Notes under the pieces: generated by a model
What the model was told of the DNA's origin: nothing
Database searches by the model: none
The model's input: only the letters and a program-made list of their open reading frames with translations
Shown: piece by piece, positions 13,401 through 24,800 of the stretch
How the letters are laid out: each line of letters begins with the position of its first letter
Numbering within the stretch: position 1 is the stretch's first letter
Source of the DNA: Adenanthera pavonina
Lineage: Eukaryota; Streptophyta; Magnoliopsida; Fabales; Fabaceae
DNA length: 64,000 bases
Direction of reading: 5' to 3'
Assembly: GCA_026686845.1 (NCBI GenBank)
Contig: JAIVEN010000011.1
Span: 25,096,501-25,160,500, forward strand
Program-made: the position numbers and the translations under genes

Positions 13401-15450
13401 TTAAATATGTAAAAACTCCTAAAATCTAGGTGGTTAGATGTTTAATTATTATTATTAACTAATATCTTTAAATTTAATTTAATTTTCATTAAACATTATA
13501 TATATAGAGCTACAAAAATTCCCAAAATCAAGGGAGTATCATAAAGTTTATTGCATGCAAGAGATGAATTAGATTGCATACACTTACTTAATTTGTGGTG
13601 GAAAAAAGATTATGATCTTTATAGTTTGAAGTTTGAAAAATACCATATGGAAATAGAATCAATGAAACTGTTGGGTTGGGTATAAGTCCTGATATAAGCT
13701 CTAGTCCCTGGCTGTACCATATCTCCAAACTTCATTGACATGTAACAAAATAAACTAAGTTAGCACAATTAGAATAAAGTAAGATAAAAGGTGTATTGAT
13801 TCAATCAAGTTTCAAAATTTTTAGTCCAAATGTTACTGATGAAATGATCTTTATTGTCAAGTTTGATCATTCGCTCGCTGTCACGCTACATAATCTGTTT
13901 AATTAAGTGGATTGGCACCGTTTTGAATTGTAATTGAGGAAGCACACATAGCAGAGCATAACAGCAAAAATAGCAATGAGCTTGAGGAAATGCCAAATCC
14001 CAGTGAAGGCTTTGATAGAAAACCCAGTCCAAGTCTTCTTACAAGATGGGCTTAGAATAATGAAAAGCCCCTTGATGAACACAAAAAAATCCACCAAGAG
14101 AAGCTTAGAGTGAGAGTAGTCCTAAGAAGCCCAAATCCCCAAACATAGACCACAGGCCAAGACAAATATATGCGGAGCAAAAATACTCCCACACACATGT
14201 AGGCTAGAGGGTACAGTATGTTCTGGGCCTTCCACACATTTGCTTCTATTTGGGAAAGCATGAGCATAACGGTCTATCATAACACATTGAGATGCTGCAA
14301 TATTTTCTAACAATCATAATAAACATAAGAATTTAGTAAACTAAGCAAAATCATAATTTTCTTAAAAGAATAATTGCATTAACTACCTTCTCTCTCTTTT
14401 TTTCCTTGCATCTTTCTTATAATGATATTTTATTTTTCTATGGTGTGTGCAGTGATCTATAAAAATAACTATTTATTTATAAGCATCTTGACTTACTCCA
14501 CAAGTATCGTATTAATTCTATCTTGTCCCTTAAGTTAGTCTTTCCTATTCCTTAAACAATTACTTCTTTTTCATTTATATTAGTTCTTAGTTATCCCTTT
14601 AAGTAGTTCTCTCTTATCCTATGTTGATTTCATTGCTTGGATTGTCATTTTTAGAATGTTTCTTGTTAATTTTATTCTCATGATTTATCACATGAGTGTC
14701 ATGTGACTTATTATTTCCAAATCTAGTATAATTATATAATTTTTATTTTACATTTTAATTTGTTTACTTAATAGTACTATTGTTTCCTTAATAATTTTGT
14801 GAGGTGTGATATCCTAAAATTTATAAATTTTTTGGTACAAAAAAGATGTGACATTTCCCCACTTCAAATTCAATCAATTATTATTTTTTTAATGAAATCT
14901 GGATATATATATATATATTATTTTAGAATACATACAACCATTAAAAAATTCATATTTTTTAATGACTCAAACAATGATTATAAGTCTAAACTTGATTTAA
15001 GATATTAGAAAATTTTCAATCTCAGCCAGTCCCCATTTTTTAAATAATTTTTTTTAATTTTTATCTAGCTTGAAAATGTTTGATAGGAGTGGACCAACTA
15101 CGAATACCATTTGAACACTTAAAAAAAGCATCAAAATTATCAAGTTAATAGTAACACCTCTAAAATCTTACTAAAATCTTACTAAAATAAAGTAAAATTT
15201 GCACCCATCATTTATCTATTTTGAAAAGTGTTGAATTAATGAAATTTGTTTTTTATAATTTTATCGAAATAGTTTTAAATATTTCAGGCAAAATACATCT
15301 GAGCCAAATAATACTATCGCTTATGATGCACACGTATTCATATTAATTTTTTAAATTTAAACAACACGAACTATTTCTATTTTTAACCCCCAAAAAATGT
15401 AGTTGAACTTTCGCTTCCTACCCAGCAAATTCTTCATCCTACCCTAATAA
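10463..15450. other. repeat-like intergenic DNA upstream of the synthetase gene
   Basis: No protein domain was recognised. The stretch 11000-13330 reads on the - strand like a long chromovirus LTR: a TATTTAAATA TATA-like site, AAACCCTAG-type leader text, and a GAATGAGACATATG segment. I could not pair its ends. A hydrophobic - strand frame at 13903-14313 is broken by shifts and matches nothing I know. (TA)n runs occur near 13500 and 14906. Confidence 0.35.
12161..12228. repeat. 24-bp direct repeat, 44 bp apart
   Basis: The unit TGCATATCATGATATGAAAAGAGC-like occurs at 12161-12184 and again at 12205-12228 without mismatch. Each unit contains the palindrome CATATCATGATATG. Confidence 0.8.
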
Positions 15451-15457
15451 ACAGCAA

Positions 15458-15482
15458 GCCACGTCAGACATGCTGACATGGC
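15458..15482. promoter_or_regulatory. inverted repeat with ACGT core in the synthetase promoter
   Basis: Arms GCCACGTCAG and CTGACATGGC are separated by five bases and differ at one position. The left arm carries the CACGTC core bound by plant bZIP factors (known of the motif; binding here is inferred). The site lies 81 bases upstream of the proposed start codon. No convincing TATA box is seen, which is common for housekeeping genes. Confidence 0.45.
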
Positions 15483-15562
15483 GGACCATCAATCAAAATT
15501 AGATGGGCAAATCCAGGCCACTGCGCTACCGAGATACTTTGTGTTGCGCCAACCACAGGGAC

Positions 15563-15823
15563 ATGGAGGCGCTGAGGCTATGGACTCTAAACTCGCAGCC
15601 ACTGAAGCACCTCTTACACTTCGCCGCCTCCTCCTCCTCCTCTACCACCACCATTAGGCGGACGCCTTCTAGGGTGGTTCTTCGCTGCTGTTCTTCTTCC
15701 GTCACCACATCCGGCAATGTCGACCAAGGCGCTCCCAAGGTCGCCGGTCGTAACCGCCGGTCTTCATCTTCTTCGTCTTCGACTTCCGATAGAGATGCCA
15801 TTCGAGCCATTCGCTTAAGGAAG
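15563..15823 (+). CDS. OVA5: OVA5 exon 1: transit peptide
   Basis: 87 codons, ending in phase 0 before GTACGG. It encodes a Ser/Thr/Arg-rich, acid-poor leader and then the start of the synthetase (DRDAIRAIRLRK). This GC-richer exon stands out from the AT-rich surroundings. Confidence 0.9.
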
Positions 15824-18800
15824 GTACGGCTTACCGGCTCCTGCACACATGGTAATGGAGAATGTTTCGATATAATTTTGTTCTATGATTTATAATTTTA
15901 TTTCAACTATAAGTTTTATCTCTTTTGCTAAGGATAGCAAAGGGATTGGAGTGTGAGGTTGAGGAGGTTGCTTGAGAATATTAGTTTCGGAGTTAGTTTG
16001 CATTGCGATATGTAAAGTTGTGAATTTCCTCTTTCTAATGATTTAGCTCTGCTGTTGGGTTATGCTCAATTTATGGCTTAGTATCTATCACAGAGACTTT
16101 GGTGAATGGTATTTTAATCTTGAAGTAAATGGGAATTTACTACTTTCTATTTGACACCTTTGTTTCTTTTCTCGAGAATCAGTTGGGGAAATTGAGTTGC
16201 GAACTTGTATGTCAAGTTTTATTTCTGGGGACAAATGCCCCCTTAGACTATGGATAGGAGAGACAATGTGATAGGTTTTGGTTGACTGCTTAACTTATCA
16301 TAAGGTCTGAAAATTGTGGTTCCATTTTGGAAATTATCTTTTACTTTAAATTATTTTGACCAGTATCTTTTAATTTAAATTTGAATCTTATCATTTCTAC
16401 TACCTTAATTCTTCTTTTATAGGTTGAAGAATTGAGAAGCAAGGGGCTTGATCCATATGCTTATAGATGGGACAGAACTCACAGTGCTAATCAGCTTCAA
16501 GATATATACAAAAATCTAGAAAATGGAGTAGAATCAAATAGCGAGAAAGATCAAGTATCTGTAGCAGGAAGGATTATTGCTAGGAGGACATTTGGAAAGC
16601 TTGCATTTCTGACACTAAGGGATGATTCCGGGACTATTCAGGTATTTTTTAAGACTCTTTTTTGTTCTCTCTGAAAACTCATAGTAGGCTGCTCACTGAG
16701 AGATGTGAGCTTTATCTAGAGTTCTTATACTCATAGTAGCTTTATGTAGAGTTCTTATACTTAAGCATAGTTGAGTCTTCATAGTTTGTTGCATTTCTTA
16801 ATCATAGAAATGGTAGAGCATGTGCTGCTTATCGATAATAAGAATTATAGTGAGGTGCTGACTAAAGTTGTTGAAACTTCTAATTTCAGCTTTACTGTGA
16901 TAAAGAGAGGCTCACAAGTGATCAATTTGAGCATGTGAAAGCATTTGTTGATATTGGTGACATACTAGGTGTAAGAGGTTCTATAAAACGCACAGAAAAA
17001 GGTATACTTTAATATTCTTTTAAATATACTTGAATTTGTTTTCTTTAGGTCATAACTTTTCGATAGCATTATTATGAATTGAATTTCTAGCATTCTATAT
17101 TGTGAGTCATGATCCAAAACTCATTAGTTTAGTGCCGCAGACTGTGCTACATACCCTAGGGCTGAGGTTGTCAATTATAATTTTATATTGCTTATCAATG
17201 ATGTTGGAGAATCTCTGTCTTAATGACCGGATTATGTTTGATCTTTATTCTAATTTATTTTTACTTTATTAGGATCCTAATTATCTGTCATTAATCTCAA
17301 GAATATTTTCCTTCAATATTGGAATATTTTCTGCATTTATTTCTAAGATTGAGTTGCCTTACTTGTGTGGCATCCTTTCTATATATTTTCTATGTATCTT
17401 TATGTATGGTTGATTTGCATCATGTTGTTCTTTATACAAATATCTTGTATTCTATTAACATATATTATCGTTTGATTATACTTCTACAAGGAGTGGGGTG
17501 TTGCTACAATACTGTGATTTTCTGCCATAATATCCTTTCTACTTTCTTATGTTACTTTCCTTTTTTTTTCTCTCTCCTTATTTTGCTTCATTCTTCAGGG
17601 GAGCTATCTGTTTGTGTGAATTCTTTTGTGATCCTTACAAAATCTCTGCTTCCACTACCTGACAAATACCATGGTCTAACTGACATAGATAAACGCTATC
17701 GCCAGAGGTAAGTGCATTCTTCAATATTTTGTGCTTTTCTCTCCTCTTATTCTCGACAAAAGGGGTCATGTTTTCAGTTGAAAAAGAAACCCTTTTTTTT
17801 TAATTTTTAATTGATGTGTGTAGTTTTTTTATTAGAGAATTATGACAGTTTTCCTAATAAATTGTATTTTTCTTAATAATTTTATAAAAACTTATTCTAG
17901 GGGTTTCTCTCTGTGCCTTTGTTACTACTTTCGAGTGTTAGGTACTCAAAAAGAAAGTGCATGGATTACCATCTAGAGTGACAGCTTAGTTAATTAGGGG
18001 TCACTGCAGAATCTGACACCTGCCATGGAAGCAAGGGAAGAGAATCAGACTTGCCACATTCATCCCTACCAAGGTGCCAACCAACTCTAACTTGACTTTG
18101 TAAAAGAAACAAGCAGAAGAATGTATAGGATGGAATGTTAGCATAGTTACCTCTATCCTCCTCTTGCAAAAGAACAGTGTCATTCATAAATAATAGCTGG
18201 GAAATCAACAAAGCCTCTCCACCAACACACATACCACTAGTGAGACCTACATTGGTGGTCCCAGTGAACATCTGACTAGAAAAATCAACTTTCAAAGTGA
18301 ATGAGAGCAATAGAGGGCTCCCTTGCCTAACCCCTCTCCGAACTTGAAATCGGGGTTGAGGTTTTCCTTTAACAATCACTTTGAACATGGTAATAGGTGA
18401 CCAAAACAGTGCAACTTCTTCATCTTATGTCATTGAGGACCTCATCTAAACAAATTCTAGTTGACATGGTCATTTGGATTTTCAAAATCATACTTAAATG
18501 TGAAACCTTGTTTTCCTTGGCTTTGACATCCTCTACCAAGTGATTAACAACAAAAGTGAGATTCAGAATATGGAGACCAACAATAAAGGCACTTTAATTC
18601 TCAAACATGGTTTCCAACAACACATAATTCGTTGGTAAAAAAAAAAAATGCGTATGCACACAAAAAAAAAATCAAAATAGGGGAATTTAGTGTGATGGAG
18701 AATGAGAAGAGATCAGGAAAGATATTATTAATTAGTCGTAAACTAAGGATTGAAGATAAAAATAGAAAATAATTTTTTAATTATGATTAGGATTCAAAAA

Positions 18801-21800
18801 TAATATTGTAAAGTACTTTTGTTTGATTTAAATTGTCTGTACTTTTAAAATTATTAGGAGCTATCTCATGAACTCTGTTTGAAGCCCTTGCCAATTTTAT
18901 TAAAGTAAATTTCTGTCCATTTTGGATTACATTGTCAGTTTTACTCTCTGTTTTCCTCTACCAACTTCCTGCCCCCCTTTTTCTCTTTGTTTCTCCCTCT
19001 TTTTCCTTTCTCTCCCCTCTTATCATTATGTTTTGCATGATTATGATAGGTTTTTTCACATTTGTCATCCAACTAATAGGTTTGACTTCTTTTGTCATGG
19101 TAGATCCATCCTTTTGGCATTCTTAACCTTCACTTCAGTTTTTTAGATAACTTTTAACTACCAATTTCCACCTATTTTACCTTCGAGGTTCCAAGAAATA
19201 TTTCTTTGATGGGTTTTTGTTAGGGCTCCAAGCAAATTGAAATTCTCTTTAAGCAAATTAGTGCAACAGCCAAAGCAATACAACAGTAATCACTGGAAAA
19301 CAAACTCTCTCACGGATAATATTACTCTCAAAGGTCAAATGGAAATGAAGAAAAACTCACACTAAACAAAGAAATAATAGAAGAATAGAAGAACCATTCC
19401 TCCCCTCTACCTAGAATTCGAGACCTAGGCGCTCTCCGTTCCTGAAACACTTTTTGCTCCCCTACCACCATTACGCCCCTCCATTTTACGTCCTTCATTC
19501 CTAACACTGTCAGATAGAATCGTATCTCCTCTGTGCTGACCATTTTGCCTTCCCGCTTCTAACTCTTTCTCTTGAGTATTTTGGGCTTGGGCTGGGCTTC
19601 TTTTCCTTATATCTCTCTTCCTAGTTCTCTTCCTATAATAAACTCGCCCCCATCTCTTGTCCAGCCCGTCATTTCCTCCCGCTGCAAGTAACACCTTGTC
19701 CTCAAGGTGGAAGTTAGGGAATTGAGTGTAAATGACTGCCGGGTCCTCCCATGTGCTCTCAAAATCAGGTAACTCTTTCTTCTTCACCAGGATTTGTACT
19801 TGTCCTCGTGGATTTGTTCTAACTTGCTTGATAGCTTCAGGGTATACTTGGAGTTCCATCTCTTTGGTGAGTCCCTTGGGTAGGGGCTGCACCTGTGTAA
19901 GGCCCTTCAGAGCTCTTTTCAGCTGTTAAGTGTGAAAAATATTATGTATTCTGGCCATAAGGGGCAATTCTATCCTGTATGCTACCATACTCAGCTTTTC
20001 AATAATTTTATAGGGCCCATAATAGCGGGGAGCAAGCTTCTCATTGGGTTTCCTAGCAAGGGATTTGAATCGGTATGGTTTCAGTTTTAAATATACTGAA
20101 TCTCCCAAAGTGAATTGAACATCTCGCTTATGTTTGTTGGCTTGGTGCTTCATATGAGCTTGGGCTTGTTCTAGATGCTCCTTTTAACTCCTGTAAAATT
20201 AGGTTTCTTTCTTGAATCCGTTCATCAACCCCTTCCACTTTTGACACTTCATCCTTCCACTTTAAGAGGATAGGTGGATCTTAGCCATATAGAGCTCGAA
20301 ACGGTTTCATTCTAGCAGCACTACTTTAGGTGGTTTTATACCAATATTCCGCCCATGGCAGCACCTTTGACCACTTCTTTGGAGCTCCGCTCATAACACA
20401 TCTTAGATAAGTTTCTAGACATCTATTCACCACTTTTGTTTGCTTGTCAGTCTCGGGGTGATAAGTTGAACTAAATTTCAGAGTTGTGCCAGCCATATGA
20501 AATAATTCCTTCCAAAATTGGCTAATAAAGACTTTGTCACGGTTAGGCACAATAGAGCTTGGAAATCCATGTAATTTGATCACTTCCTTCACAAATATCT
20601 CATCTACTTCTTTGGCGTGATATGGATGCGAAAGAGGTATGAAATGGCCATATTTTGTGAGTCTATCAACAATAACTAGGATAGTGTCATACTTGTTACT
20701 CTTAGGTAGGCCTCCCACAAAATCAATGCTAATGTCCTCCCACACAGCCTTAGGGATAAGGAGGGGTTGAAGCAATCTAGTTGGGTTGATTGCTTCATAT
20801 TTATTGCGCTGACACACTTCACATGCTGCTACATATTCTTGTATATCTTTCCTCATCCCTTCCCAATACATTACAGCTGCCAACTTCTTGTAAGTCTGCA
20901 ATTGCCATGAATGGCCCCCCATTGGCGAGTCATGGAACTCTTTGATTAAACTCTGAGTTCTAGTTGAGTTCCTTGGTATTTCCAATCTCCCTTCAAAGTA
21001 CAGCACCCCTTTTCTGCATTGTGAACCCTTTTGGAACATCCTCTCCTTTGATCACCCGTTGTTTAATGGATTTCAGCCTTTCATCTCTGTCAATCTCAGC
21101 TTCCAATTCTTGAGTCCCATCGAATTGCCACATAGTAATGGCCTGTAATTCCAATTCTGTGCCTCTTCTTGATAGAGCGTCTGCCACTCTATTATCCTTA
21201 CCCAGCTTATAATGAATTTCGAATTTGTAACCCATCAACTTGGAGACCCATTTCTTTTGATCGGGATCAATGATCCTTTGCTCTAGTAAATATTTTAGAG
21301 CCTTTTGGTCAGTTCGAATGATGAAGGGCTTACTATCAAGATAGTGCCACCATCTTCTAACCGCCAAAACTATTGCCATCGATTCCCTTTCATAAATTGA
21401 ACACTGTTGATTTTTTTCAGATAATTGTTGACTGAAATAGGCAATGCGGCGTCCCTTCTACATCAACACTGCCCTAATTCCCCTGCCCGAAGTCCCGAAG
21501 TATCGGTTTTGAGCTCAAAAGGCTCATTAAAGTTGGGTGTAGCCAATACTGGTATAGAAGTCATGGCTTCCTTAAGCTCCTCGAAGGCTTCTTGTGCTTT
21601 ATCATTCCACTTGAAAGCCTCTTTTTTAAGCAGCTGAGTTAGTGGAGCAGCAATCTTCCCATATCCTTTAACAAATTTTCAGTAGTTCCCGTCAACCTGA
21701 GGAAGCCCCTTAGAGCCTTCAAATTTCAAGGCACTGGCCAATCCACCATAACTGCAATTTTCAAAGGGTCAGCCTGCACTCCCTTGGCTGAGATTATATG

Positions 21801-24800
21801 CCCAAGGTACTCAATTTTCAATTGCCCAAAAAATGCATTTCTTGGGGTTGATTACCCACTAGTTCTACCTCAACCCTTCCAAGGCTATCCTCAAGTGAGC
21901 CATGTTTGTTTCCTTATCCTTGCTATACACCAATATATCATAAAAAAATACGAGCATAAATTTCCTGAGATAAGCTTTGAATATGTCATTCATAAGGGAC
22001 TGAAAAGTAGAGGGAGCATTTGTTAAGTCGGAAGGCATCACCTTGAATTCATAATGGCTATCATGGGTGCAAAAAGCAGTTTTTGGCTCATTACCCTCTT
22101 TGATTCGTATCTGGTGGTATCCAGATTTTAAATCCAACTTTGAAAATACTGCTGCACCTCCAAGTTCATCTAGTAGTTCATCAATGGCAGGAATTGGGTA
22201 TTTATCAAGTATAGTAATTTTATTGAGAGCTCTGTAATCCACGTAGAACCTCTAGCTCCCATCTTTTTTTTTTACCAACAACACCGGACTCGAATAGGGG
22301 TTGGTACTTGGCTATATTATCCTAGCCATTAGCATCTCCTTGATTAGCTTCTCTATCTCAACCTTTTGTGTATGGCCATATCTGTACGGCCAAATATTTG
22401 CAGGTTGTGCCCTTTCCTTAATCGAGATGGCGTGATATTGATTCCTCTTGGGTGGTAGCCCTTTTATCGGTTCACATACTTCAAGGAAACCCTTAAGTAG
22501 ACTTCTGATTTCCCCTTCCTCCCCTGCCCCTAACATTTTTGCTGATGCTTCCATCGCTGATAATTCTATTAGGTACCCAATTTTCTTTGCTACGATGGAC
22601 TTCTTGATAGCCTTCAACAAGACGTGTGCCTGAGTGAAAGCTGGATCACCATGTAAACAAACCCATCAGCCTTCTACCTTCACCTTCATATACATTTGTT
22701 TCCAATTGACATGAGTTTCTCCCAGGAACTCAAGCCATTCAACTCCCAGAACCAAATCAACATTTCCTAAGTTGAAGGGATAGAAAGTTTGAGCAATTTC
22801 CTACCCTTGAAGATTCGCAGTGATCATAGGACACTGCAAGTCAGGGAATATCTTCCTTCCATCACCTACTGTGACCAAGTACTTCTTCACTCTTTGAGTA
22901 GGAATATGTAGCTTTTGAACAAGGGAATCGATTGCAAAATTATGGGTTGCACCACAATCTATTGAGTACCACCACCTCCTACCCGAAAGCACAGCCTCTC
23001 AATTTCAGTGTCTTGTGCCCGTTGATTCCCACAATGGTAGCTAGAGACAATTCCATGGAGGCCATTTGCTTCACTTCAGTCTCCTCTCCCTTTTCTTCAT
23101 CCTCAAGCTCATTCACTTCTGCCAGTTCGCCTTTGTCTAGCAAGATCATCTGGAATTGCTTATTTCTACACTTATGATTTGGGCCAAGTTTCTCCTCGCA
23201 TTTGAAACACATCCCTAACTCACGCCTCCTATTAATTTCAGCCTTCGAGAGCTGCTTCCTGGGTGTGACGTTGTTGCTATTTGATGACGAGGTGATGGGT
23301 ATAGTGATTTTGGAAGGAGTGCTCTTTGTTTCCCTTGCTCCTCTTGCGGTTGCCGATTTCATGTCAAAGGTTCTCGTGTTGCTTCGGGTTGGTTCTGGGC
23401 GATTTGGATCACTCCAACTAAATTTGGGCGTAGCGGGTTTGGGCTCAGACTTGCGACCCGGCCCTACTAGCTTAGTGACCTTGGACTTTCTCTCTTCGCG
23501 GATCTTCTGGAGGACCGAATTCTTCCCTTCCACCTATAAAGCATAGTCCATGAGCTGCTTAAGGGATTGGGGTTGCATCAGACGTCTGCCAACGGTGAAG
23601 AGAGCAATTCAAACTTCTCATGAAATTTAGCCACAGTGGTGTCCTGTTTCAATCCCATCAATTACTCATATTCATCGCCTTGTTGGAGGCAATGGAACCG
23701 GTCAACGACTTCTCGCTTGAAGTCCTTCCAAGTCTTCACAGGTGATCGGGTCTCCAACCACTGAAACCATGTCAGTGCTTTCCCTTCTAAACTCATGGCT
23801 ACAGCATTGATTTTTTCTTCCTCGGTTGTCCCATTAACAGTGAAATACCTTTCTACTTTGAATATCCACCCCAGAGGGTCCTCTCCCGCGAACAAGGGAA
23901 GTTCCAACCTTCGGAATTTGGCGGCATCATTTTGCATTGCTGGATTCTCCTCAGGTGTGCCCCTAACAACTTGTGGCTCTCTTTGCTCTTCCCTATGCTC
24001 ATTCTGCTCTTCTTCACGAGGCTCACTCCCGCTTCCTCGTGACTCTTGTGCCTCATCTCTTCCTATGATCGGTCCTATTTCCTCTAAACGTTCTCCATTG
24101 ATTGCTCTAACTCTTCCACTCTGTTCTCCATGCGAGTGTTGACCATGCTCGGACCAGTGTGCTCTGATACCACTGTTAGGGCTCCAAGCAAACTAAAATT
24201 CTCTTTAAGCAAATTAGCGTAACAGCCAAAGCAATACAACAGTAATCACTGGAAAACAAGCTCTCTCACAGATAATATCACTCTCAAAGGTCAAATGGAA
24301 ATGAAGAAAAGCTCACACTAAATAAAGAAACAATGGAAGAATAGAAGAACCATTCCTCCCCTCTACCTAGAATTTGAGACTTAGGCGCTTTCCCTTCCTA
24401 AAACACTCTTTGCTCCCCCACCACCATTACACCCCTCCATTTTACATCCTTCATTCCTGACATTGTCAAACAGAATCGTATCTCCTTTGTGCTGACCATT
24501 CTGCCCTCCCACTTCTAACTCTTTCTCTTGAGTATTTTGGGCCTGGGCTGGGCTTCTTCTCCTCATCTCTGTTCCTAGTTCTCTTCCTATAATAAACTCA
24601 CCTCCATCTCTTGCCCAGCCCATCAGTTTTGAAGGGTTTTGTGTTGATTGTTGTTATTATTTTTATTTTTTGATGTGAATGCCTGTAGGTATGTTGTTAT
24701 TTCCTTTGTCGGTTTCTTGTTTTCCCTGTTATAATACTTGTCTTCTTTTTTATTCCATTTCAATAAAACATCTCTTCCGTGAAACAAAACTGATTGAATA

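Larger units (their letters stand above)
19213..24630 (-). mobile_element. complete but inactive Ty3/gypsy chromovirus in intron 4
   Basis: The element spans 19218-24625 with the 5-bp target duplication GTTTT at 19213-19217 and 24626-24630. Its transcription direction is opposite to the host gene. It has two LTRs, a primer-binding site, gag, protease, reverse transcriptase, RNase H, integrase and a chromodomain-like end, all on the - strand and all broken by stops. The size (5.4 kb), the DCGATHNF-type protease and the FPNFHLEDKV tail suggest a small chromovirus, perhaps the Reina group (inference). Host splicing across it appears preserved. Confidence 0.95.

Noticed and set aside
13903..14313. 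Hydrophobic - strand frames resembling a membrane protein
   Set aside because: They need frame shifts to join, match no family I can name, and have no conserved motif; kept only as a note in the intergenic entry.
15503..15562. Upstream in-frame ATG as the LysRS start
   Set aside because: It would add 20 residues (including acidic ones) before a typical transit peptide start. Possible, but the ATG at 15563 looks better; cDNA would decide.
15526..15846. 106-codon - strand frame over LysRS exon 1
   Set aside because: It is a shadow of the Ser/Arg-rich transit peptide exon; the + strand frame fits the gene.
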